This document shows, piece after piece, positions 6,965 through 14,927 of a stretch of 20,534 nt of DNA. Position 1 is the stretch's first letter; every line of letters begins with the position of its first letter. The DNA comes from CACEUX01 sp964404235. GTDB lineage: Bacteria; Fidelibacterota; Marinisomatia; Marinisomatales; UBA1611. Made by a program: the position numbers and the translations under genes. The notes below the pieces were generated by a model. The model worked only from the letters and a program-made list of their open reading frames with translations, made no database searches and had not been told where the DNA came from. The stretch covers positions 1 to 20,534 of the forward strand of contig CAYOJL010000033.1 of the NCBI GenBank assembly GCA_964404235.1. The letters are read 5' to 3'.

Positions 6965-8240
6965 GGATTCATTAAAGAAACTAAGGGACCAATACTTAAG
7001 TCCATCATTAAGCCTATCGTATAAAGAGCCACTTCATATCGTAAGTGGCCAGGGCCAATATCTTTATGATAGTGATGGTAAGGAATATCTAGATGCCGTG
7101 AACAACATCCAGCATGTTGGACATTGCCATCCTAAGCTTGTTGAAGTAGCGACAGCGCAGCTTCAAAAACTAAATACGAATACTCGGTATCTTGATGAGA
7201 CCATCCTTAATTATTCACAGGCCTTGGCAGATAAATTACCAGAGGGTCTGGACAAATTCTTTTTTACAAATTCAGGCAGTGAATCAAATGACCTTGCTCT
7301 TCGATTAGCTAGACATTATGCGAACAGTCTAGAGACCATCGTTCTTGATGGTGCCTACCACGGTCACCTTATCTCATTGATCGAGATCAGCCCATACAAA
7401 TACAATGGCAATGGAGGACAAGGTCCACCTGACCATGTACACGCAGTACCTACGCCAGACCCATTTCGAGGTAAATATCGCGGTCCAGATTCAGGTCGAT
7501 CCTATGCGGATGAAGTTAAAAAGGTAATTGAGAAGATCAGATCAAATAATAAAAACATCTCTGCATTCATTGCAGAATCTATCATGGGTTGTGGAGGTCA
7601 GCTTATACCCCCCTCAAATTTTCTAAAAGAGGCCTATGAACTTATACGAGATGCAGGTGGGTTATGCATCGCAGATGAGGTACAGATCGGTTTTGGACGC
7701 ATGGGAGAACACTTCTGGGGTTTTGAGACGCAGGCAATCGTTCCAGATATCATTACTCTTGGAAAATCCATCGGGAATGGACACCCGCTATCTGTGGTAG
7801 TGACCACCAAAGAGATAGCAGATAGATTCAATAATGGGATGGAATATTTTAATTCATTTGGCGGGAATCCTGTGTCCTGTGCTATAGGACATACTGTACT
7901 AGATATAATTGAAGAGGAAGAGCTCCAGCAAAATGCTCATAAATTGGGAAATATATTGTTATCTACGCTCATGGAACTAAAGGAGAAACATGAACTGGTT
8001 GGGGATGTTCGAGGCAAGGGTCTATTCTTTGGTGTTGAACTGATCAGCGATCTTAAATCTCTCAAACCAGCCGGAGATAAGGCTGGCCATATAGTAGACC
8101 AAATGAAAGACAGAGGGATCCTCCTTAGCACAGACGGCCCTGATCATAACGTGATCAAGATAAAACCTCCAATGGTGTTCAACAATGACAATGTTCTTTT
8201 CTTGGTCGAGAACCTTGATGATATTCTATCCAGATCTTGA
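6954..8240 (+). CDS. Class-III aminotransferase-fold PLP enzyme, probable O-phospho-amine phospho-lyase
   Basis: This 428-residue fold-type I PLP enzyme carries FFTNSGSESNDLALRLAR at 103-120 (cofactor phosphate region), LDGAYHGH at 131-138, the pyridine-binding DEVQIGFGR at 241-249 and the Schiff-base Lys271 in TLGKSIGNGHP. The sequence around DEVQ and GNGHP matches the ethanolamine-phosphate / 5-phosphohydroxylysine phospho-lyase group rather than classical ornithine or GABA aminotransferases. Those enzymes release phosphate and ammonia from a phosphorylated amino alcohol to leave an aldehyde. The upstream overlapping kinase would supply the phosphorylated substrate, so the two genes form a short catabolic unit. 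A true transaminase activity remains possible. The ATG at 6954 overlaps the kinase stop; no other start fits better. Confidence 0.87.
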   Translation: MQSKDSLKKLRDQYLSPSLSLSYKEPLHIVSGQGQYLYDSDGKEYLDAVNNIQHVGHCHPKLVEVATAQLQKLNTNTRYLDETILNYSQALADKLPEGLDKFFFTNSGSESNDLALRLARHYANSLETIVLDGAYHGHLISLIEISPYKYNGNGGQGPPDHVHAVPTPDPFRGKYRGPDSGRSYADEVKKVIEKIRSNNKNISAFIAESIMGCGGQLIPPSNFLKEAYELIRDAGGLCIADEVQIGFGRMGEHFWGFETQAIVPDIITLGKSIGNGHPLSVVVTTKEIADRFNNGMEYFNSFGGNPVSCAIGHTVLDIIEEEELQQNAHKLGNILLSTLMELKEKHELVGDVRGKGLFFGVELISDLKSLKPAGDKAGHIVDQMKDRGILLSTDGPDHNVIKIKPPMVFNNDNVLFLVENLDDILSRS

Positions 8241-8391
8241 AGGAATAAAAAATTAATATTATGAGGTTAGAAGGTTATCTTTATCTATTATTTTCCTTAA
8301 ATTAATTGACAAAGCAACGGGGGTGTTGCGCCCGTTATTAAAGATTTCAATAGGATCTGATCCGATTAACGACTAATTCAGAGGTGTCAGC
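8241..8391. other. Intergenic gap before the right-arm operon
   Basis: This 151-base AT-rich gap separates the metabolic pair from the pil alignment operon. It holds one hairpin (8316-8336) and a TTGACA at 8306-8311 with no matching -10 at 16-18 bases. It probably contains the promoter of the downstream operon, but none can be assigned from sequence. The end of the gap, AGAGGTG five bases before the ATG at 8392, is a good Shine-Dalgarno sequence. Confidence 0.5.
8316..8336 (+). terminator. Hairpin after the kinase/phospho-lyase pair, weak terminator candidate
   Basis: AAC (8316-8318) and GGGTG (8321-8325) can pair with CGCCC (8329-8333) and GTT (8334-8336), leaving a TTG loop and a two-G bulge. 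It is the only GC-rich structure in the gap after the stop at 8240. No proper T-run follows (ATTAAAGATTT), so an intrinsic terminator is uncertain; it may be regulatory instead. Confidence 0.3.
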
Positions 8392-8823
8392 ATGGTAAAT
8401 CCCATGATCATTATATTGGCTATAGGCATAATCTCAGCCATCTTTGGAATATTACTGATCTTTGCCCCATCAGTAGTGCTAGAAGCAGAGCGCCAGGCTA
8501 ATCGTCTGTTCATGACAGATACTGCTCTTATAAAGAACCGGATCCCTATAGGTATCGCAATGCTGTTGGCGTCCGCATTCTTAGGATATACCTATGCCTC
8601 GAACCCGCTCAATGAGGTCATGTTCCTTGTGATCGCCATAACCGCAGGTATTTTTGGGGTATTACTCCTTGTATCTCCTGATACGATACTGCAGGCGGAA
8701 AGACGTGCAAACAAACTTTATATGACAGACGCTTTCTTCTTTAAACATCGCGTGGTCATCGGAGTGGGTCTTTTAGCAGCATCGGCTTTCATGATCAGGA
8801 CCTATTTCGCATTCCCATTATAA
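8392..8823 (+). CDS. Small membrane protein built of two copies of one unit
   Basis: This 143-residue protein has about four hydrophobic helices and a clear internal duplication. Unit one (about 1-72) and unit two (about 75-143) share the pattern: hydrophobic helix with GIFG/AIFGILL, then aPs/sPd, L-x-AER-x-ANrLyMTD, a Lys-x-Arg segment, and a second helix ending in ASAF followed by TY. For example, VLEAERQANRLFMTD at 28-42 pairs with ILQAERRANKLYMTD in the second half. I do not recognise the family. It has a good ribosome site (AGAGGTG) and lies 18 bases upstream of the ATPase-PilM-PilN gene, so it is probably the first gene of the alignment-complex operon. A structural or adaptor role in the inner membrane is only inferred from position. 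The well-conserved soluble AER-ANRL-MTD stretch is likely the functional part. Confidence 0.75.
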   Translation: MVNPMIIILAIGIISAIFGILLIFAPSVVLEAERQANRLFMTDTALIKNRIPIGIAMLLASAFLGYTYASNPLNEVMFLVIAITAGIFGVLLLVSPDTILQAERRANKLYMTDAFFFKHRVVIGVGLLAASAFMIRTYFAFPL

Positions 8824-8841
8824 AAGGTTGGAGAATTATCA

Positions 8842-11760
8842 TTGAATCTATTTGATTCAATCGGATTAAGTTCAGATCCATTCTCAACGTCACCGAATGT
8901 TGACCTCTTTTACCCTGCTGTAGAACATCGTCAGTGTCTTGAAGGACTAGAATTAGCTATCAGGATGCGCCGCGGGTTATCTGTTATTCGTGGCGGTATC
9001 GGTGTTGGAAAGACCACGATCAGCAGAAAGCTTATCCAAAATTTTAAAGAAGAGTCAGATGATTTTGACTTCTATTTGATCCTAGATCCAAAATTTGAAT
9101 CTGAGATCATTCTACTTAAACATATTATTGAATTATTTGGTGTGAATGATACAGCTGAGTCTGTGCAGGATTGTCGAAATATTATAGAGAATCATTTGCT
9201 CAAGGTTGGTGTAGAGCAGGGAAAGACACTGGTTCTTATCATTGATGAAGGACAGAACCTTCCAGGAGAGATGCTGGATGTCTTTAGAACACTATTGAAT
9301 TTTGAGACCGATGATTTTAAACTATTGCAATTGATCATATTTGGTCAGCCTGAGATGGGTACTATGATCCACAAGTACCCCAATTTCGAAGATAGGATAT
9401 CATTTGATTTTGAGATCGGTCCTATTTCCTTGGAAGATATGAGAGGAATGGTCGATCACCGTATAGAGGTGACGGGCGGTGATCCTGGCAGCTGGTTCAT
9501 TGAAAAAGCCCTTATTAAGATCCATAAGAATACTCAAGGCTACCCAAGAAAGGTCACCCAGCTATGTCACCAACTTCTTTTGACCATGATCAGTGAAGAA
9601 AAAAATGAGATCAATGAAGAAATGGTTCAAAGAGTGATCTCTGGAAAGATCGATACAGGCGGACTATTAAAGCAAAAGAAAAAGAATTATAACGAGATCG
9701 CTGTTAATAAACTTCTGGATGTATTGCGTAAAGATGAACCAGATGATAAAGAGGATGTAGCTGAACCAGAACAGGACGAAATTGAAGATGATGATTGGAT
9801 CGGAGGAGATGAGCCCCCTGTCATTGAGGCACCGACCGAACAGACCAAAGTGGTTGAAGAAATAATAGAACCAGCACCTGTTCCTACAGAAAAGACCATT
9901 GAACTAGATAATAATAAAATAGACGAGGACGATGAAAAGCCAATCGAAAGGGAAAAAGAAATTGAAGATGCCCCTGCTCCAGCTAAGGTCAGCAAAGATG
10001 ATTTCTTGCCGACACAGGGCCGATATCCCTCTCATGTCAAAGCTTCATTATTAGGTCATATTCCAATAGACCAGACCTACACAGGGGTCCATATAGATCG
10101 GGGACGTATCATAACAACAGTGATCCATGAAAATAATGGATTAAAGACTCTACTTGCCTATGATATTCATTCAGCAAATGATAAGAACCTTGATCCTTCA
10201 GATAACCCTGAAGAGTTCTTAGATACCTGTCGTAAAACAATGGATCAGCTAGATGATAGCATCTCAGATCATGGCGATATATATAGATCTGCTTCCAAAT
10301 CAGTGGTTAATAGAAACACTATTGCTCTTACCGTTGACCATAATCACATGTTATTCAAGCTCGTGAATGTGCCAAAAGAAAATAAAAAAGATAAAGGGCA
10401 GATCATTGAATGGGCTGTTAAAAAAGATCTGCAATTCCCTATAGAGGATTCCATTATTGATCATGTCGCTGGGAGATCCGATATTTATCATGTTGGATTG
10501 GGAGAAAAAAGTGCTCTAGAAGCTGTAAGTACTCAATTAGAACAACTTGATTGGGATATCAGAAAATGGTATCCAATAGCACAAGCCATTCATAATGCTT
10601 TTATCTGGAATTACCCTGAGCACCTCAAAAAGAACACGCTTATTATTCATATTGGTGAAAAGAATAGCTTGATCATCGGTTGTACCAGGACAGAGATAAA
10701 GATCGTAAACCCCTTGTTCATAGGAACACAAAGCCTGACCGAATCATTGATCGATAATGGACTATCAGTAAAAGATTGGGGCGATCGAAAACGATTTCAG
10801 GTCCCTGAATCCTTTTTGCGTGCAATGGGACAAAAAGTTGGACAGGGTGAGCATGACGATATATTCAGACCAGTATTTGATGCATGGAGACAAGAGATCG
10901 ATCGTACATTGAATGGGATCAGAAAAGAATATAAGATCTCAGAAGAGACTGAGATCTTATTGAGCGGGACAGCTGGCGAGATCATATATTTAGATAAATT
11001 CATTGAAGGAAGCACTGGCCTGAGCACTCAATACCTTAATCCATTAAGGAATCTTTCCTTGGCAAATGAATTTGATAAAGAGTTTTCAGATATTCACCCA
11101 GCCATCCTAACTGCATCCATCGGATCAGCATTGAATCTCGACAGGTCTGTAAATATCATGCCAAAACATTTAAAACAAGAAGAGATATTAAGATGGGTGA
11201 ACAGGTCAGGACTAATGATGAGTGCAGCGGCATTGTTATTCTTTTTTGCCTTATCTATATCCACACAATTGAGTATCAGTTCTTTACGTGCCGAGATCGG
11301 GCCTATACAAGAAGAGAATGATCAACTCTCCTATGTTGAGGATAAACATGATGAATTAAAAGGCAATAAGGTCAATGTACAGCAGCAGCTTGATGTATTG
11401 AGCTCTGATATAGAATATTTCAATCATATTCTAGCAATAAATAGATTTCTAAGCTACTATACGCCTAAAGAGATATTGATCGATGAAGTTAATTTTCAAC
11501 AAGGTTGGAATGAGGAAGGATATAAAAAAGTTGGGCGTGACCTTATCAAGGTCGTTACTAAAACAGATGAAAATATGAGGATAGTAAGAATATCTGGTAA
11601 TGTAAATGCCAACTCCATTCTTCTGGATTCTCATTTTAAGAGTTTTACTACTGCACTTGAGGAATCCGGTCTTTTTCAAAATGTTGAGATCATGAGCGAA
11701 GCATCTAAGATAGGGCTTGGTAAAAATAATCTGCAATTCACACTCAAGTGTATCATCTGA
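8842..11760 (+). CDS. Fusion protein: ExeA/GspA-like AAA ATPase + PilM-like + PilN-like (GspL-like)
   Basis: This 972-residue protein joins three usually separate parts. Residues 1-270 are an ExeA/GspA-type AAA ATPase: GLSSDPFSTSPNVDLFYP near the start, Walker A GGIGVGKTT at 51-59, Walker B LVLIIDE at 130-136 and FGQPEM at 167-172. An acidic, Pro-rich linker spans about 290-395. Residues about 400-765 look like a PilM/GspL actin-fold domain. VNIMPKHL at 770-777 matches the PilN motif (INLLP-like) that normally docks into PilM. One transmembrane helix (about 789-812), a coiled coil (about 813-860) and a periplasmic domain (about 870-972) complete a PilN/GspL-like region. In Aeromonas and Vibrio, ExeA/GspA helps place the secretin; PilM-PilN anchor the alignment complex. 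The start is a TTG at 8842 with GGAG eight bases upstream; no better in-frame start exists. A GspA-GspL fusion is the alternative reading. Confidence 0.85.
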   Translation: MNLFDSIGLSSDPFSTSPNVDLFYPAVEHRQCLEGLELAIRMRRGLSVIRGGIGVGKTTISRKLIQNFKEESDDFDFYLILDPKFESEIILLKHIIELFGVNDTAESVQDCRNIIENHLLKVGVEQGKTLVLIIDEGQNLPGEMLDVFRTLLNFETDDFKLLQLIIFGQPEMGTMIHKYPNFEDRISFDFEIGPISLEDMRGMVDHRIEVTGGDPGSWFIEKALIKIHKNTQGYPRKVTQLCHQLLLTMISEEKNEINEEMVQRVISGKIDTGGLLKQKKKNYNEIAVNKLLDVLRKDEPDDKEDVAEPEQDEIEDDDWIGGDEPPVIEAPTEQTKVVEEIIEPAPVPTEKTIELDNNKIDEDDEKPIEREKEIEDAPAPAKVSKDDFLPTQGRYPSHVKASLLGHIPIDQTYTGVHIDRGRIITTVIHENNGLKTLLAYDIHSANDKNLDPSDNPEEFLDTCRKTMDQLDDSISDHGDIYRSASKSVVNRNTIALTVDHNHMLFKLVNVPKENKKDKGQIIEWAVKKDLQFPIEDSIIDHVAGRSDIYHVGLGEKSALEAVSTQLEQLDWDIRKWYPIAQAIHNAFIWNYPEHLKKNTLIIHIGEKNSLIIGCTRTEIKIVNPLFIGTQSLTESLIDNGLSVKDWGDRKRFQVPESFLRAMGQKVGQGEHDDIFRPVFDAWRQEIDRTLNGIRKEYKISEETEILLSGTAGEIIYLDKFIEGSTGLSTQYLNPLRNLSLANEFDKEFSDIHPAILTASIGSALNLDRSVNIMPKHLKQEEILRWVNRSGLMMSAAALLFFFALSISTQLSISSLRAEIGPIQEENDQLSYVEDKHDELKGNKVNVQQQLDVLSSDIEYFNHILAINRFLSYYTPKEILIDEVNFQQGWNEEGYKKVGRDLIKVVTKTDENMRIVRISGNVNANSILLDSHFKSFTTALEESGLFQNVEIMSEASKIGLGKNNLQFTLKCII

Positions 11761-13016
11761 TGGATCATTTATTAAAAAATCAGAAATATTTATTCATATC
11801 GATCTTTGGTGGTCTGATAGCGGTATTCCTTTTATGGTATTTTTTTCTCTATAAAGGATTATCAAAACAGTATAAGCAATCATCGCGATTAAAAAGCATT
11901 CTCTCTTCTGAGGTTAATAAGTATAGGGATATGGAGATACAGATCGCATCTATGCAAAGCGAATGGGACATACTGAATAATGAATTTGAAATGGTCATCG
12001 ATAAGATACCGGATAAAAGGCTCTTTGAGAATGTGACAGACTATCTATACTCGCTTATTATCAATCATGGATTGAAGATACAGAATTTTTCACCTTCACA
12101 AGCAGCGATTGATAAACAAACAATACTTATTCCAGAGACAGGCGATGAAGTGATCGTTGAAAAGGTGCCCATTGATATCACGCTTAGAGGTTCATTCATT
12201 GATTTTGGACAATTATTGGAGTCCATGAAGACAGGACGTTATAGATTGACCGTATCAAATATTGATATTGCCCAAAAAAGATCATCACCATCTCAAACCA
12301 TTAGATTTATATCATACGGCTACTTTCAGTCCATGACTGGCGGCAATCGATTAGCTCAAAATAAAACACCCACCATTAAAAAAAATACACCCATAAATAA
12401 AACAACTAAAAAAGAAAATTCACCAAAAACCATAGATGTAGCATCGGTAGTTGATAAAAAGGTCAAGCAGATCCCTGATAGTCTAGATGGTGTCCCTGAA
12501 ATGTGGTTAGAGCCAGCTACTGAGCCCATAGATGAAACAGTGGTTGCTGAAAAACCAGATCCAAGCCCCAAGCCAAAGATCAGTAAACAAAAAAAGTTAA
12601 AGAAAAAACCCGTTGAAGAACCTATTGTTACAATAGAAAAAAATAATACACCGGTCGTGGTTAATAACACTAATAACCTTTACAATAGCATCGAGGTTCT
12701 TGAGTCTAAGGTATGTAAAAAGGTCAAGAATAATCAGCCCCTTTACCCTGGGAAAAGATTCCCTATAGACATAGGAAAGGTCTACTGTCACTCCTTGCTC
12801 AATAATAACTCAGGGAAACACAATGATATCTATCATATTTGGTATATGAATGGTAATCTAAAAGCAAAGGTGAGAATCAGGGTCAGAGAGGGTCAAGAGA
12901 TCCCAGCTGTCTCACATAGAGAAGTTGGAAAAGCAACTGATAAAGGTACTTGGAAAATTGAGATAACGGATAGCGATAAAAAGATTTTAGATACTGTTAT
13001 TTTTGAGGTAGTTTAG
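11760..13016 (+). CDS. PilO-like alignment protein fused to a DUF2914-like domain
   Basis: From the ATG at 11760 this is 418 residues; an in-frame GTG at 11748 would add four. I prefer ATG because it overlaps the previous stop as TGATG. A short cytoplasmic tail is followed by a membrane helix at about 11-30, a coiled coil at about 38-80 and a ferredoxin-like PilO domain at about 82-192. A Lys/Pro/Thr-rich linker (about 200-305) leads to a C-terminal domain (about 312-418). Its features, VCKKV, IGKVYCHS, IYHIWYMNG, SHR and KGTWKIEITD, resemble DUF2914, a small domain of unknown function usually found in membrane or periplasmic proteins. PilO pairs with PilN in the inner-membrane alignment complex, and gene order supports this role. 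PilO proteins are normally about 200 residues, so the long linker and extra domain are unusual. Confidence 0.8.
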   Translation: MDHLLKNQKYLFISIFGGLIAVFLLWYFFLYKGLSKQYKQSSRLKSILSSEVNKYRDMEIQIASMQSEWDILNNEFEMVIDKIPDKRLFENVTDYLYSLIINHGLKIQNFSPSQAAIDKQTILIPETGDEVIVEKVPIDITLRGSFIDFGQLLESMKTGRYRLTVSNIDIAQKRSSPSQTIRFISYGYFQSMTGGNRLAQNKTPTIKKNTPINKTTKKENSPKTIDVASVVDKKVKQIPDSLDGVPEMWLEPATEPIDETVVAEKPDPSPKPKISKQKKLKKKPVEEPIVTIEKNNTPVVVNNTNNLYNSIEVLESKVCKKVKNNQPLYPGKRFPIDIGKVYCHSLLNNNSGKHNDIYHIWYMNGNLKAKVRIRVREGQEIPAVSHREVGKATDKGTWKIEITDSDKKILDTVIFEVV

Positions 13017-13029
13017 CGCCCGGACCATC

Positions 13030-13587
13030 ATGACACCTAGACTAAGAATGTTATCCATAGGACTCGTAATCTCTCTTGCCTATGCTATATATGATTATGT
13101 TGAAAGAAATAGTGAAAAACCTACGACCTATGTAGCAAAAAAAGAAAAGAAGCGTGCGCGTACAGCAGGGGTAAGCAGACAAAGAGCTATAGACCTTAAG
13201 AAAAAAATAGAGGCAAGAAAGGCTAAAACAGAAAAATCAAATTTCACACCTCAAGATAACCTCTTACCTATCTCTTCTGAGATAGCTAGCCTTGAAGGTT
13301 GGGCAAGGAATCCATTTGTGGAAGTTTACGTGCCACGTACAAATACCAACAATAAAATAAAAAATGACCAAGAAATGGTCATGGATGAGGAACCGGCTAT
13401 CACGTCACTGGACGGACTAATCATTAAAACCGTGGTCCTTATGGAAGAAAAGGCTTATGTGACGATCAATGGTCAAAACTTTACTGAGGGAGAAAAGATA
13501 GAAGGTGCTGTTATTGAAAAGATAGAGAATGACCAGATCACTTTTAAAGTCGGTGAATTAAGGATAATAAAAGATGTTGGCACCTAA
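13030..13587 (+). CDS. pilP: PilP/GspC-like alignment protein linking inner membrane to secretin
   Basis: This 185-residue protein has an N-terminal membrane helix (about 7-23), a Lys/Arg-rich stretch (about 37-66), the GWARNPF motif at 90-96 and a small beta-rich C-terminal domain (about 123-182: SLDGLIIKTVVLMEEKAYV, NGQNFTEGEKI). A basic linker, W-x-R-N-PF and a beta-sandwich homology region are characteristic of PilP and GspC/GspB proteins, which contact the secretin's N domains. Here the anchor is a membrane helix rather than a PilP lipobox, which is closer to GspC. It lies 13 bases after the PilO gene and overlaps the secretin gene by 14 bases, so the position N-O-P-Q is as expected. A slightly later start (Met7, at 13048) is possible. 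Confidence 0.75.
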   Translation: MTPRLRMLSIGLVISLAYAIYDYVERNSEKPTTYVAKKEKKRARTAGVSRQRAIDLKKKIEARKAKTEKSNFTPQDNLLPISSEIASLEGWARNPFVEVYVPRTNTNNKIKNDQEMVMDEEPAITSLDGLIIKTVVLMEEKAYVTINGQNFTEGEKIEGAVIEKIENDQITFKVGELRIIKDVGT

Positions 13588-14920
13588 AAGAATAATCATT
13601 ATCTATCTTTTATTTTTTATCTCAATTGCATTTGGTCAGCAATTTTCCAAACATTCTATATTTGACAAAGATGGTGAGGAATATGACCTAGGTCAGAAAA
13701 TGTCTATCAATATGCAAGATTCTGATATAAAGAGTGTACTTATGTTGATAGGTGAGTTGACCGGACTCAATATTGTTGTCAGTCCAGCTGTGAAAGATAC
13801 TATTACAGCTAATCTAGAGAATGTATCTGTAAAGGCAGCTCTTGACGTTATCTTAAAACCGAATGGCTATAGTTATTTTACTCAAGAGAATATCATTATT
13901 GTAAGAAGCGCAGAGAGTGAAATAGTAAGAGAACTAGAGACGGTGATACTAAAATTAAAGTATATCAATTCAGATGATCTAGCAAGTCCCCTTACCGCTG
14001 TGCTTTCTGATCAGGGAAAGGTCCAATCTTTCACACCAATCGTAACAAGTGGCTCTGGCAGTGGTGTTTCTAATGTTATCATCATATCAGATGTACAAGA
14101 AAATATTACAAATATAATAAGAATGGTCGAGGAGCTCGATAAACCCATTGCAAATATCAATATATCAGTCAGATTCATAGAATCCGGGGTTGATTCAGCT
14201 AGAGGTTCCGGTATCGATTGGTCAATGAATACCCCTATCTTCCTTGGAGGGGCAAACGACACAACTGGGTCATTATTGCCTTTTAGATTAAATAATATGA
14301 CCATTGCCACCTTGAATCCATTCCAATTCGGAGAAGCATGGAAACTAATGCAGGCAAGAGGTCAATCAAAGATCTTGGCAAGTCCACAGATAACAACACT
14401 TGATAATCATGCTGCTAGTACACAGATAACAACGACCATTTACATAGAGGGAAGTGTTAGTAATATGGGACGTGGTGGGGGCAGTAATTCTGGAAATACT
14501 AATCCTGCGAGTGGTGGTGCCACTAATCCTAATTATGGTGGCTATTCAAATACGAATACAAGTACCAGACAGATCACAGAAAAGGATGTTGGAATAGATC
14601 TAGAGGTCACACCGAGGATCAATGACGAGAATCGTATCACGCTTTTGGTGAATGCATCTGTTGAGGCTCTCCTTTCTGCTGCTGAAGTATTAACTGATAA
14701 GCCTCGATCAACAAGAAGGACTGTCCAAACACAAGTAACAGTCAATGCAGGTGATACTGTGATCATTGGTGGTCTTATTGCAGAGAATGCCATTGAAAAT
14801 CGAAAATTTATTCCTGTCCTCAGCGAGCTTCCATTCATTGGAAAGATATTCCAATCCACCTCTATTGACAAAGAACAACGTGAACTATTGATCTTTATTA
14901 CACCTAATGTAGTCGGATAA
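13574..14920 (+). CDS. pilQ: Outer-membrane secretin PilQ/GspD, compact form
   Basis: This 448-residue protein has a signal peptide (about 1-21, ending SIAFGQ). A secretin N-domain of STN type (about 42-112) and a second N-domain (about 122-190, ending EELDKP) follow. The secretin pore domain (about 195-447) contains the signature IPVLSELPFIGKIF at 413-426 and ends in LLIFITPNVVG. A Gly/Asn/Ser-rich loop of about 35 residues (297-331) is inserted in the pore, at about the level of a gate or cap. Typical PilQ and GspD are 600-750 residues with more N-domains or AMIN domains, so this is a minimal version, and no S-domain for a pilotin follows. It overlaps the pilP-like gene by 14 bases. The multimer would form the outer-membrane channel for the pilus or cargo. 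Confidence 0.92.
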   Translation: MLAPKRIIIIYLLFFISIAFGQQFSKHSIFDKDGEEYDLGQKMSINMQDSDIKSVLMLIGELTGLNIVVSPAVKDTITANLENVSVKAALDVILKPNGYSYFTQENIIIVRSAESEIVRELETVILKLKYINSDDLASPLTAVLSDQGKVQSFTPIVTSGSGSGVSNVIIISDVQENITNIIRMVEELDKPIANINISVRFIESGVDSARGSGIDWSMNTPIFLGGANDTTGSLLPFRLNNMTIATLNPFQFGEAWKLMQARGQSKILASPQITTLDNHAASTQITTTIYIEGSVSNMGRGGGSNSGNTNPASGGATNPNYGGYSNTNTSTRQITEKDVGIDLEVTPRINDENRITLLVNASVEALLSAAEVLTDKPRSTRRTVQTQVTVNAGDTVIIGGLIAENAIENRKFIPVLSELPFIGKIFQSTSIDKEQRELLIFITPNVVG

Positions 14921-14927
14921 ACATCTT

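Noticed and set aside
8306..8311. TTGACA resembling a -35 box upstream of the right-arm operon
   Set aside because: The bases 16-18 positions downstream are GC-rich (CGCCCG) and no -10 element can be placed.
9687..9995. Minus-strand open frame rich in Ser within the fusion gene
   Set aside because: It is the complement of the acidic Glu/Asp-rich linker, which creates Ser/Leu-rich antisense frames by composition.
11748..11759. GTG start for the PilO-like gene, 12 bases earlier
   Set aside because: The ATG at 11760 overlaps the preceding stop as TGATG and gives the same domain content, so it is the simpler choice.
12356..12670. Minus-strand open frame with hydrophobic stretches opposite the PilO-like linker
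   Set aside because: It is the complement of Lys/Pro-rich codons; Phe/Gly-rich antisense is an expected artefact and the plus-strand gene is continuous.
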